Program-made: the position numbers and the translations under genes
In this document: in pieces, positions 36,405 through 44,912 of the stretch
Numbering within the stretch: position 1 is the stretch's first letter
Layout: each line of letters starts with the position of its first letter
The notes under the pieces: model-generated
Told to the model about the DNA's origin: nothing
The model's database searches: none
Seen by the model: the letters and a program-made list of their open reading frames with translations, nothing else
Source: Corallococcus macrosporus
GTDB lineage: Bacteria > Myxococcota > Myxococcia > Myxococcales > Myxococcaceae
Direction of reading: 5' to 3'
Assembly (NCBI RefSeq): GCF_017302985.1
Contig: NZ_JAFIMU010000006.1
Span: forward strand, 372,001-436,000
DNA: 64,000 nt

Positions 36405-36754
36405 GGCGCCCTCTCCAGGGTGAGGTCCCGGTAGAGCTCGCCCGTGCCTTCCGTCGGCTCGGCCTCGAAGAGCGTGGCCTTCGCGAACTCGTTGGGCGCG
36501 CCCTCCGCCGGCCGCACGGCCCACACGTTGTAGACGGCGCCAATGGGGCCCGGCCCCTGCGCGGGGATGATGGAGACGCCATCCGCGGTCGCCGACACGA
36601 GGCGCAGCCGGATGCCCTCGGCTTCGTCATTCAGCGGATCACAGACATTGCCCTGGAGCTTCGCGCCCGCGAACAGGGGCCAGCCCAGCGCGAGCCCCGC
36701 GCAGAAGAGTGCCGCGGGCACGACCTTGCGACGATGCGAGGATGGAATTGGCAT
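36401..36754 (-). CDS. Secreted hypothetical protein
   Basis: 117 residues from ATG 36754 (MPIPSSHRRK); an ATG at 36793 is an alternative start. A hydrophobic stretch VVPAALFCAGLALGWPLFAGA serves as signal peptide or anchor. The rest is beta-rich, unassigned. Coupled by an ATGA overlap to the small lipoprotein after it. Both probably act in the envelope. Confidence 0.6.
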   Translation of the reverse strand: MPIPSSHRRKVVPAALFCAGLALGWPLFAGAKLQGNVCDPLNDEAEGIRLRLVSATADGVSIIPAQGPGPIGAVYNVWAVRPAEGAPNEFAKATLFEAEPTEGTGELYRDLTLERAP

Positions 36755-36842
36755 GGGCCGGGAGCCTGCTCCAACTCCGACGTGAAACGCCATACACCCC
36801 GGGAACAGGGTAGCCTTGTGTCTCTTTGCGTCAGGAGCCTTC

Positions 36843-37700
36843 ATGAATCCCGCCTACCGCCGACAGAGCACCTTGCACCGGGGCTGCACGCTGAGCTGGT
36901 TCGTGGAGGGAGACGGGCCTCCGGTGGTGATGATCCAGGGGGTGGGCATCGGCGCCACCGGCTGGCGGCCCCAGGTGGAGGGGCTGGCCTCGCGCTTCCG
37001 CTGTCTCTGTCTGGACAACCGGGGCTTCGGCGCCAGTCAGCCCGCGGGCGACGCGCTGACGGTGGAGCTGATGGCGGAGGACGTGCTCGCGCTGATGGAT
37101 GCGCAGGGGTGGAAGAGCGCGCACGTCATGGGGCACTCGCTGGGTGGGCTGGTGGCGCTGTACCTCGCGCACCGGGCCCGCGAGCGGGTGCGCAGCCTCG
37201 CGCTGCTGTGCACGTTCGCGACGGGCGCGGTGCCCACCCGGCTCACGCCGCGGATGCTGCTCATGGGCCTGCGCACGCAGCTCGGCACGCGGCGCATGCG
37301 GCGCCATGCCTTCCTCCGGATGGTGCTGGCGCCCCAGGAGCTGGAGCACGCCGACAAGGACGCGCTGGCGGCGCAGCTCGCGGAGCTGTTCGACCATGAC
37401 CTCGCGGATCAGCCCCCCGTGGCGATGCGCCAGTTCCGCGCCATGGCGAAGGCGGACGCCACGCCGTTCCTCCAGGGGCTGGCGGGCCTGCCGACCCTGG
37501 TCGTGAGCGCCACGCACGACCCCATCGCGCCGCCCACCGCCGGGCAGGCCCTGGCGGTGGGAATCCCTGGTGCGCGCTTCGTGGAGGTTCCCAATGCCTC
37601 ACACGGCGTCACGCTGCGCTTCGCGGCGCGCGTCAACGCACTGCTGCGGGAACACCTGGACGCCGTGGAGGACTCCCTTCAGGTCGCGCGGTCCGGGTAG
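36843..37700 (+). CDS. Alpha/beta hydrolase
   Basis: 285 residues with AGGAG before the ATG. Nucleophile Ser is in GHSLGG, the acid in THDPIAPP and the His in ASHGVTL, a standard catalytic triad. The oxyanion motif HG is replaced by VMIQGVGIG. Soluble, cytoplasmic. Substrate unknown; family includes esterases, haloperoxidases and C-C hydrolases. Confidence 0.88.
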   Translation: MNPAYRRQSTLHRGCTLSWFVEGDGPPVVMIQGVGIGATGWRPQVEGLASRFRCLCLDNRGFGASQPAGDALTVELMAEDVLALMDAQGWKSAHVMGHSLGGLVALYLAHRARERVRSLALLCTFATGAVPTRLTPRMLLMGLRTQLGTRRMRRHAFLRMVLAPQELEHADKDALAAQLAELFDHDLADQPPVAMRQFRAMAKADATPFLQGLAGLPTLVVSATHDPIAPPTAGQALAVGIPGARFVEVPNASHGVTLRFAARVNALLREHLDAVEDSLQVARSG

Positions 37701-37707
37701 CGCCTGG

Positions 37708-38892
37708 TCACGGAGGACAGGGCCGGTCGAAGTACAGCGCCAGCCGGGGCCACACCGCGTCCGACGCGCCGTAGGGCGAGTAGAACTCCACACCGTCCGA
37801 GGAGTCGCTGCGCAGCCCGAACTCCAGCCGGAACCCCGTGCCGTTGCCCCCCAGCGTGCCACTGCTGTTTCGCACGAGCTCCGTCATGTCCAGCTTCACC
37901 GTGGTGAACCGGGGGATGGGCCCCATCTGCGCGATGGGGGTGGGCTCCAGTTGGGGACGCGAGTTCCAGGTGCGGCTCCCTGGCGTCCAGGTCCCCGGCA
38001 CCACCCTGTAGAGGCCGGGGCCGTGCTGGGTGCCGTCATCGCGCGAGCTGAAGGCCAGGACCGCGCGTTTGATGTCACGTCCACGCGGGTCCACGATGAA
38101 GCTGAGGAAGGTCTCACGTGCCACGTCCGCGTCCACCCAGAGCGACGTCTTGCGGGACAGGCGTGAGTCCGGCGAGGACTCGGACACGTAGAACACGCGG
38201 TCCGGGTGATACACCTCGTAGCTCTCCACCAGGGTGCCGGGCGTGCAGTTGGCGGGCTCCGTGTTGACGAAGAGGATGGGCCGCAGCTGCTCCAGGGTGC
38301 TGTTGCGCGACACGAAGCTGGCGCCGTCCGGCGAGCCCATTCCCACGCCGAAGCTGTACGTGCCGTCCCCCTGCACCACCTCCGTGGCGTCCAGCTCCAC
38401 CCAGGACTCGTCCTCGACAGGGAGCGACGAGTGAATCACCGGCCCGCCTTGATACAGGGGGCGGTTGTCCCAGGTGATGGTGGATTCGGTCCAGGTGTTG
38501 GACACGGGCCACGCGGTCAGCGTGCTCTTGGAGCCAGTGGTCGCGTACAGGCGCAGCTTCGCGTTGTTCACGGGCGCGCCCAGCCCCACGAAGTCGAAGC
38601 GCAGGAAGGACTCGGAGGCGGGAGAGCCGTCCGCGCGCAGCCGCGTGGTGTCGCCGTAGTTCGTCTGCTCCGAGCTCGCGTCCGTCCGTGCGTCAGCGCT
38701 CGGGCGGGCGGAGTTCGTCCGGCCCGGTGACAGGGCGGAGGCCTGTTGCCCCTCGGGCATCGGGGCCACCTCCTCGTCCGCGAGCTCCAGTGCGTCCAGG
38801 TCGCCCGCCTCCTCTCCTTGCGGCCCACAACCCGTTCCCGCCAAAAGCAGCAGGCCCAGGCCCGCCACGCTCCCCGCGCACTTCAGTGCCAT
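37708..38892 (-). CDS. DNRLRE-domain lipoprotein
   Basis: 394 residues from ATG 38892. Signal peptide ends in LLAGTGC, so it is a lipoprotein. After an acidic linker come two DNRLRE-type (beta jelly-roll) domains: one near 70-200 with TWTESTITWDNRPL, another near 215-390 with TWTPGSRTWNSRPQ and YSPYGASD. These modules occur on secreted or surface proteins and are often carbohydrate-associated. Converges with the hydrolase gene. Confidence 0.82.
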   Translation of the reverse strand: MALKCAGSVAGLGLLLLAGTGCGPQGEEAGDLDALELADEEVAPMPEGQQASALSPGRTNSARPSADARTDASSEQTNYGDTTRLRADGSPASESFLRFDFVGLGAPVNNAKLRLYATTGSKSTLTAWPVSNTWTESTITWDNRPLYQGGPVIHSSLPVEDESWVELDATEVVQGDGTYSFGVGMGSPDGASFVSRNSTLEQLRPILFVNTEPANCTPGTLVESYEVYHPDRVFYVSESSPDSRLSRKTSLWVDADVARETFLSFIVDPRGRDIKRAVLAFSSRDDGTQHGPGLYRVVPGTWTPGSRTWNSRPQLEPTPIAQMGPIPRFTTVKLDMTELVRNSSGTLGGNGTGFRLEFGLRSDSSDGVEFYSPYGASDAVWPRLALYFDRPCPP

Positions 38893-39077
38893 ACCCACCC
38901 CCAGGATGTACCCGCGCGAAGTGCATCCCGTATGCCCACGAAACAACGTCTCAACCCGAGGCGAGCGGGGAAGCGCGGGTGCGTGAGGAGGACACGCCGG
39001 TACAACGCGAGGGCATCCGGCCTGCCCAGGGGAGGAACGGCCTTGGGTCGATCTGGTTTAGGCTCGTGGCCAGCCCT

Positions 39078-40685
39078 ATGAGCCAAGACTCCACGCCCCC
39101 TGTCGCAGAGAAACACGGTCCGCTCGGTCCGCTCGCGCTGTCGCTGTCCGGCGGCGGCTATCGCGCGGCGGCGTTCCACCTGGGGACGCTGCGGTTCCTC
39201 GACACCGTGGGACTGCTGTCGGATGTCGTGGGCCTGTCCACGGTGTCCGGCGGAACGCTCACGGGCCTGGCCTGGGTGGTAAGCCAGCTGGACGGCAAGC
39301 CGTTCAAGGTGTTTCACGAGACGTTCTCCGCGTACCTGCTGCGGACGAATGTGATTGCCGAAGCGCTGACCGTGCTGACGTCCAACCGCGATCACGGCAG
39401 CCATGCGTGGGCCAGCCTCATCCGGTCCGCCTCGGACGTGTATGCCCGGCCCGACTTCCTCGGCGACCGGCGCCTCGGAGAGGTCCTGGACGCCAGCGGG
39501 CTCCAGCTCCAGGAGGCCACCTTCAACACCACCGAGTTCCACTCGGGCCTGGACTTCCGCTTCCGGCGCAGCGGCAACCCGAGCACGATCCTCGGCAACA
39601 ACAGCTACCGGCTGCCGCGCCCGGTGGCGCAGCACGTGCGGCTGGCGGATGTCGCGGCCGCGTCGTCCTGCTTCCCGGGCGGTTTCGAGCCGCTGGTCTT
39701 CCCGCAGCAGTTCCACTGGCCCCAGGCCTACCCGCTCGACACCGCGCTGGCGGCGCTGGGGCCGAACTTCCAGAGCGGCCTGCCGCTGATGGACGGCGGC
39801 ATCTATGACAACCAGGGCATCGACAGCCTGTTGCTCGCGTACGCCCGAGTGGATCCGCCGCCCACGCTGGTCATCTCCGACGTCAGCGTCCAGAGCTCGC
39901 AGATGTACAACGTCCCGGAGAATCCCACGAAGCGCGGCTGGGTGACGCTGAATGGCATCTCCTGGATGGCATATGGGCTGTTCTTCCTCACCCTGCTCTC
40001 CGCCGCCATCCTGGCGTGGCGAGGGTTCGAGACCGCCCGCGAAGGGAACTGGGAGCCCCGGGACTACTTCCTCTATCTGATTCCCGGGGTGCTGACCGCG
40101 TCGGTGGCGACGGCGCTGGTCTGGGGCCGTGCCCGCCTGGAGGACGTCATGGCCCTGCTCAAGCGGCAGATGGACCTGGACGTCTGGCCGTCGTTCAAGA
40201 AGCTCACGGTGCTGGAGTTCGCGCAGATGCTGGTGCTGCGCGTGACGTCGATGCTGGCGCTGACGTCGCAGGTGTTCATGAAGCGGGTGCGCGGGCTGGT
40301 GTTCGGTCAGGTGTATGGGGACACGCGGTTCAAGGACCGGCGCATCTCCAACCTCATCGGCGCGCTCACGGTGGACCGGCCGAACCTGTTCGCGAAGCAC
40401 CCCTGGCTCAAGCCCGGAGCGCACCTGGTGTCCCTGGGCACGCAGGCCTGCCAGATGCCCACGACGTTGTGGTTCACGTCCCCGGCCCAGTTCACGACGG
40501 TGGAGGGCGCCGGAGCCGCCACCATCTGCTTCGTGCTCCTGCGCCACATCGTGGAGCACCACGTGGGACAGTACGAAGCCCCGGGCCAGCCGCTGAATGC
40601 CCTGTACCAGCGCCTGCGCCAGGAGTGGGCCGTGCTCAACCAGGCCGGCGCGCCGTCGACGGAGCGGCAGGTCGTGGCGGCCTAG
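39078..40685 (+). CDS. Patatin-like phospholipase with transmembrane helices
   Basis: 535 residues. Oxyanion motif SGGGYRAAAF at 24-33, nucleophile Ser57 in TVSGGT, and catalytic Asp239 in DGGIYDN. This is the larger membrane-bound patatin type: two hydrophobic helices lie after the catalytic domain (AYGLFFLTLLSAAILAW and FLYLIPGVLTASVATALVW). The remaining C-terminus is a helical domain. It probably hydrolyses acyl esters of membrane lipids. The ATG lacks a clear ribosome site. A small gene of unknown function follows after 21 nt. Confidence 0.87.
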   Translation: MSQDSTPPVAEKHGPLGPLALSLSGGGYRAAAFHLGTLRFLDTVGLLSDVVGLSTVSGGTLTGLAWVVSQLDGKPFKVFHETFSAYLLRTNVIAEALTVLTSNRDHGSHAWASLIRSASDVYARPDFLGDRRLGEVLDASGLQLQEATFNTTEFHSGLDFRFRRSGNPSTILGNNSYRLPRPVAQHVRLADVAAASSCFPGGFEPLVFPQQFHWPQAYPLDTALAALGPNFQSGLPLMDGGIYDNQGIDSLLLAYARVDPPPTLVISDVSVQSSQMYNVPENPTKRGWVTLNGISWMAYGLFFLTLLSAAILAWRGFETAREGNWEPRDYFLYLIPGVLTASVATALVWGRARLEDVMALLKRQMDLDVWPSFKKLTVLEFAQMLVLRVTSMLALTSQVFMKRVRGLVFGQVYGDTRFKDRRISNLIGALTVDRPNLFAKHPWLKPGAHLVSLGTQACQMPTTLWFTSPAQFTTVEGAGAATICFVLLRHIVEHHVGQYEAPGQPLNALYQRLRQEWAVLNQAGAPSTERQVVAA

Positions 40686-40706
40686 TCTTCTGAATGGGAG
40701 GGCGCC

Positions 40707-41189
40707 ATGACGCGAGAGCGAAATATCGATGCCCTCCCTGGCGATGAGGAGGGCGTGGTTCGACGCTGCGAGCGCGAACTCGCGGTCGCGGTCCGGAGCG
40801 TCCTCGATGTCAGGCATCCCAATGAGCGTTGGTCGCGCGTGGACTCCGTGGCCCTGGCATTGGAGTACCTGCTGCGTGTGCGCCTGTCCGAGCTTGAAGC
40901 GGCCCAAGGCTTCGGAAGCCCCGACGGACTCCTGGTGCGCCGACTTGAGGCCTCATCTCCACGATCGCTTGAGCTCAACGGCTGGGTCATCGAGGTGACA
41001 ACCCAGAGGTGTGAGCCCTTCGAGGCCCGGGTGGAGTTGACGGACGACGGGGCGGACATCCGTACCTACCGGCTCGCACTGGTCGACGCCGGGAAGGGAC
41101 TCCAGCGGCTCCCGGTCGACTCGCGCGAGGTACGCCTGGAAGAGCCTGCCGTGGGGGATTGGCTCCTCGTTTGGAGATGCCTCGGGTAA
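40707..41189 (+). CDS. Hypothetical protein downstream of the patatin gene
   Basis: 160 residues with GGGAGGG before the ATG. No signal or membrane segment. An N-terminal helical half (VRRCERELAVAVRSVLDV, LALEYLLRVRLSELEAA) is followed by a beta-rich half (WVIEVTTQ, ARVELTDDG, WLLVWRCLG). Unrecognised. The 21-nt spacing suggests co-transcription with the patatin gene; an inhibitor, adaptor or unrelated role are all possible. Confidence 0.6.
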   Translation: MTRERNIDALPGDEEGVVRRCERELAVAVRSVLDVRHPNERWSRVDSVALALEYLLRVRLSELEAAQGFGSPDGLLVRRLEASSPRSLELNGWVIEVTTQRCEPFEARVELTDDGADIRTYRLALVDAGKGLQRLPVDSREVRLEEPAVGDWLLVWRCLG

Positions 41190-41247
41190 TGCGTGCATTG
41201 GCGGATGCCATGAGTAGGATTCGGGCAGCCCCCTGCCCGGAGACCCG

Positions 41248-41649
41248 ATGGCATCCCCCACCGACACGCAGGACCCCATCGAGCGCATCTACCGCGTCTG
41301 CGAACAGGTGCCCTCCGGACAGGTGGCCACCTACGGAGACATCGCCGCCATCGTCGGTGGCGGCTGTGATGCGCGCACCGTGGGGCACGCGATGGCGGCG
41401 CTCGGCTCGCGCGCGGCGACCGTGCCCTGGCAGCGGATCATCAACCGCACGGGAGGCATCAGCACCTCCGGCCACCGCCAGCGCGAGCTGCTGGAGGCCG
41501 AGGGCGTCGCCTTTGACGACGCGGGCCACGTGCGCATGGATGCGCACCACTGGAAGGGCCCGAGCGAGGCCTGGGCACGCGCCCACGGCTTCACCGTGCT
41601 GCCGCCCCGGGACGCGCCCGCACCCGACGCGCAGCTCAAGCTCTTCTAG
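41248..41649 (+). CDS. Alkyltransferase-like protein (ATL), MGMT fold without the active cysteine
   Basis: 133 residues. It matches the DNA-binding half of O6-alkylguanine alkyltransferases (VPSGQVATYGDIA at 21-33, GHAMAA). Where MGMT has PCHRV the sequence here is VPWQRII with Trp61, so it cannot accept an alkyl group. Known ATL proteins bind alkylated guanine and hand damage to nucleotide excision repair. The residue after Trp is Gln instead of the usual His. It is a single gene, not in an obvious operon. Confidence 0.9.
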   Translation: MASPTDTQDPIERIYRVCEQVPSGQVATYGDIAAIVGGGCDARTVGHAMAALGSRAATVPWQRIINRTGGISTSGHRQRELLEAEGVAFDDAGHVRMDAHHWKGPSEAWARAHGFTVLPPRDAPAPDAQLKLF

Positions 41650-41770
41650 GGCTCACGGACCGTCCAGGCATGCGGGCACGAGGCGAAAGCGCTCGGCTGC
41701 CCGTCTGCTTTTCAGCGCGGAGTAAAGGCGTCAGCCTTGTGTCCCCGCCAACTGCTTGGACCTCCGAAGA

Positions 41771-42316
41771 ATGTCCTCTCCCCTGCTCCGCTGGGGCCTC
41801 GTGCTCCTCGTTTGTCTGCTGGCCCCCGTGGGGTTCGCGAAGGAAGTGAAGGTCCGCAAGGCGAAGGCGAAGGCGCCGCGCCTGGTGCGGATCCACAGCG
41901 GCCACCGGCTCCACCGCGACGCGGCGGCGGCCTTCGAGCGCATGGCGGCGGAGGCGCGCACGGCGGGGCAGCCGTTGCTGGTGACGAGCGGGTGGCGTTC
42001 GTACCAGAAGCAGCGCTACCTCTGGCGTCTGTACCGCAAGGGGCTGGGGCCCAAGGCCGCGCGGCCGGGCCGCTCCAATCACAACCGCGGGCTCGCGGTG
42101 GACCTGGTGGTGGGCAGCGAGGAGGCGTCGCCCACGTATGACTGGCTCGCGGGCAACGCCTGCCGTTTCGGCTTCCGCCGCACCGTGGCGTCGGAGCCAT
42201 GGCACTGGGAGTACCGGCCCCGGAGCACCTCCACGCCCGAGTCCGGCGAGGACTGCCTGGGCCGTCCCCTGAACGTGGGCCCCACGCCCGCCGTGGTCCG
42301 CCAGGACGCGAGCTAG
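41771..42316 (+). CDS. M15-family D,D-carboxypeptidase-like zinc peptidase
   Basis: 181 residues with an N-terminal signal peptide (MSSPLLRWGLVLLVCLLAP). The VanY/DacB-like motifs are SGWRSYQKQ, SNHNRGLAVDL (zinc His and Asp), and EPWHWEY (zinc His/catalytic Glu). It likely trims D-Ala-D-Ala peptides of peptidoglycan in the periplasm. The basic linker KEVKVRKAKAKAPR follows the signal. Its stop overlaps, tail to tail, the stop of the convergent histidine kinase gene. Confidence 0.88.
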   Translation: MSSPLLRWGLVLLVCLLAPVGFAKEVKVRKAKAKAPRLVRIHSGHRLHRDAAAAFERMAAEARTAGQPLLVTSGWRSYQKQRYLWRLYRKGLGPKAARPGRSNHNRGLAVDLVVGSEEASPTYDWLAGNACRFGFRRTVASEPWHWEYRPRSTSTPESGEDCLGRPLNVGPTPAVVRQDAS

Positions 42317-44745
42317 GCGCGGTCCGTGGGCGTGCGAGGCGGCAGCTCCACGATGAACGTCGCCCCCTGCCCCGGCTCGCTTTCGACACGGATGCTTCCG
42401 CCGTGTGCCTCCACCAACTGGCGCGTGATGAAGAGCCCCAGGCCAAGCCCTCCGTAGTTGCGGGAGGCGGCGCGCTCGAAGCGCTCGAAGATGCGGGCCT
42501 GGGCTTCGAGCGGAATGCCCATGCCGTGGTCCTCGACGACGAGCCGCGCTCTTCCCTCGTGGCTCGTCACCTCCATCCGGATGGGCCGCCCCGCGCCGTA
42601 CTTCATCGCGTTGGTCAGCAGGTGGAGCATGATCTGCTCCATCCGCAGCCGGTCCCATGCGCCCCATACCGGCTCCGGCGCCAGCAGCTCGAACCGGCAG
42701 CCCGCCTTCTGGAACTGCTCCGCCAGGTGGTCCGTCACGTCCCGCGCCAGCGACGTCAGGTCCAGCTCCTCCGGGCGCAGGGTGAGCCGCTTCTCGTTGA
42801 TCCGCGAGACGTCCAGCAGGTGCTCCGCCAGGTGTGACAGCCGCTGGAGCTGGGATTTGAAGACCTCCAGCAACTTCGCCACCCTCTCCACGGGCAGCGT
42901 GCGCGAAGCCGCGACGGCGGACTCCAACTGCTGCACGCGCAGCCGCATGGAGGTGAGCGGGGTCTTCAGCTCGTGCGAGGCGATGGACAGGAACTCATCC
43001 CGCGCACGGATGGACTCCTGCGCCGAGCAATACAGCTGCGCGTTGTCGATGGCGACGGCGGCCCTGCGGCCCAGCTCTTCCGTCAACGCCAGCTCCGCTT
43101 GCGTATACGTGCGCCCCGGCGCGGGAGAGACGAGGTACAGCACGCCCAGGGTGCGGCCTCGCGCCCTGAGGGGCACGCCGAGCGTCGGCCGGCCCTGGAG
43201 CGTCCGCACCAGCGCCCAGCGCTCCTCCGCCAGCCCCAGCGGATCCAGCAGCCCCTTCGACGCCTCGGACGTCTCCAGGCTCCCGGTGGACACGATGTGG
43301 GCGGGACCATGGGGCGCCTCCGGATCGGGCGGGTGACGCTGGAGGAACTCGCGCACGGCCGCGGCGCGGGCGGGTGAATGGTCCGCCATCGCCACCGGCC
43401 GCAGGGGCTCCGTCTCCGTCCGCACGAAGACGACACACAGGTCCGCGAGCACGGGCACCGCCAGCTCCGCGACGCGCTGGAGCGTGGTCTCGTAGTCGAG
43501 CGAGGCCACCAGCTCGCGGCTCGCCTCGGCGAGGAAGCGCTGGGAGACCTCCATCTGCTTGCGCTCGGTGATGTCCGTGGCGATGCCGCAGAGCGCGTAG
43601 ACCGTGCCCGTCGCGTCGCGGAGCGGGAACTTCTGCGTGAGGTGGATGTGGATGCCGTCGTCGTGGGCCAGCCGCTCCTCCCGCTCCACGGAGACGCCGG
43701 CCTTGAAGATGTCCCGGTTGGCCCGGTGCAGGGCCTCGGCGATGTCCGGGCGGAAGACGTCGAAGACGGTCCTCCCCGCGACCTGCTCCCGGGTGCGGTG
43801 GAAGAGCCGCTCCCATTCTCGGTTCACGAACAGGAACCGCTCCTGGGTATCCAGCAGGAAGAACACCGTCGGCGCGTTGTCCAGGATGGCGCGCAGCCGC
43901 TTCTCGCTCTCCAGCAGCGCGCCCTCCGTCCGCTTGCGCTCCGTCACGTCGATGAGCACCGCGAGCGAACGGACCACCTTGCCGGAGACGTCCCGCTCCG
44001 CGATGGCGGACAGCAGCACGTCGATGGGCTCTCCGTTCTTCTTCATGATCTGGTACGGCACGTTCCAGCAAGCCCCCGTCCTGAAGTACTCGGGGAGGAC
44101 GACCTCTCGCGCGAAGCGACGGGACTCCGGCGTCAGGAACTCCACCGAGTCGTGCCCGAGCACCTCCGCGCGCTCGTAGCCCAACGTGCTCAACCAGCAA
44201 TCGCTGACGCTGATGAGGCGCCCATGCGTGTCGATGGAGTGCATCATCACGGGCGTGTTGTTGTAGAGCGACCGGTACTTGTCGCCGGCCGACCGCAGCG
44301 TGTCCTCGAACCGCTTGCGGTCGGTGACGTCGCTGACGACGGAGACCCCGCCCCGGACCTCGCCTGTCTCGTCGCGAACCGGGCTGGAGCTGACGTGCAG
44401 CCAGGTCCCCGCCGGCCGCTCGGCGTTGCACAGGAAGACCTCCTCGCGACTGACGACCTCGCCACGGAGCGCCCGGCTCATGGGCAGGCGCTCGGGCGGA
44501 TAGAGCGTGACCTGGTCCGGCAGATAGAGCCCGTAGTGCTCGGGCCAACGGCTGACAGGCTTGTCCGTGGGCCCCATGCCCAGGATGAGCTCCGCCTTCG
44601 GGTTCATGAACACGAGTCGCTGCAGGTCGTCCGCCACCATGAGCCCCTCGCCCATGCTGGCGAGGACGGCCTCCAGGAGTCGGCTCTGCCCTCTCGGCGT
44701 GGCGCTCGGGGACGGATGCGCGGGGCTGTCGTGCAAGCGATCCAT
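42313..44745 (-). CDS. Sensor histidine kinase PAS-PAS-PAS-GAF-HisKA-HATPase
   Basis: 810 residues from ATG 44745; a GTG at 44853 would add 36 residues of poor quality. No transmembrane helix, so it senses inside the cell. PAS domains lie near 24-145, 152-272 and 282-398, each followed by a DxTDRK-type connector; a GAF domain covers about 405-570. The phosphoacceptor is His591 in SIASHELKTP, and the ATPase domain has N (LLTNAMKYG), G1 (EDHGMGIP), F and G2 (GGLGLGLFI) boxes. No receiver domain or adjacent response regulator, so its partner is elsewhere. It diverges from the receptor kinase gene. Confidence 0.93.
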   Translation of the reverse strand: MDRLHDSPAHPSPSATPRGQSRLLEAVLASMGEGLMVADDLQRLVFMNPKAELILGMGPTDKPVSRWPEHYGLYLPDQVTLYPPERLPMSRALRGEVVSREEVFLCNAERPAGTWLHVSSSPVRDETGEVRGGVSVVSDVTDRKRFEDTLRSAGDKYRSLYNNTPVMMHSIDTHGRLISVSDCWLSTLGYERAEVLGHDSVEFLTPESRRFAREVVLPEYFRTGACWNVPYQIMKKNGEPIDVLLSAIAERDVSGKVVRSLAVLIDVTERKRTEGALLESEKRLRAILDNAPTVFFLLDTQERFLFVNREWERLFHRTREQVAGRTVFDVFRPDIAEALHRANRDIFKAGVSVEREERLAHDDGIHIHLTQKFPLRDATGTVYALCGIATDITERKQMEVSQRFLAEASRELVASLDYETTLQRVAELAVPVLADLCVVFVRTETEPLRPVAMADHSPARAAAVREFLQRHPPDPEAPHGPAHIVSTGSLETSEASKGLLDPLGLAEERWALVRTLQGRPTLGVPLRARGRTLGVLYLVSPAPGRTYTQAELALTEELGRRAAVAIDNAQLYCSAQESIRARDEFLSIASHELKTPLTSMRLRVQQLESAVAASRTLPVERVAKLLEVFKSQLQRLSHLAEHLLDVSRINEKRLTLRPEELDLTSLARDVTDHLAEQFQKAGCRFELLAPEPVWGAWDRLRMEQIMLHLLTNAMKYGAGRPIRMEVTSHEGRARLVVEDHGMGIPLEAQARIFERFERAASRNYGGLGLGLFITRQLVEAHGGSIRVESEPGQGATFIVELPPRTPTDRA

Positions 44746-44912
44746 GGGACGTGTGGCTGGAACGGACTCCTCCCTCTCCAACGATGGGGGCTCGCCAGCC
44801 CATGTGCCAGACGTCGCTTGCCTCTCTCCCAGGCGCGGGCGTGACACTGTCACCTGCCATCCGGGGGCACGGGTTGGACAGGAATTCCTGGGTGAGAGCA
44901 GGATTCCGGGCC

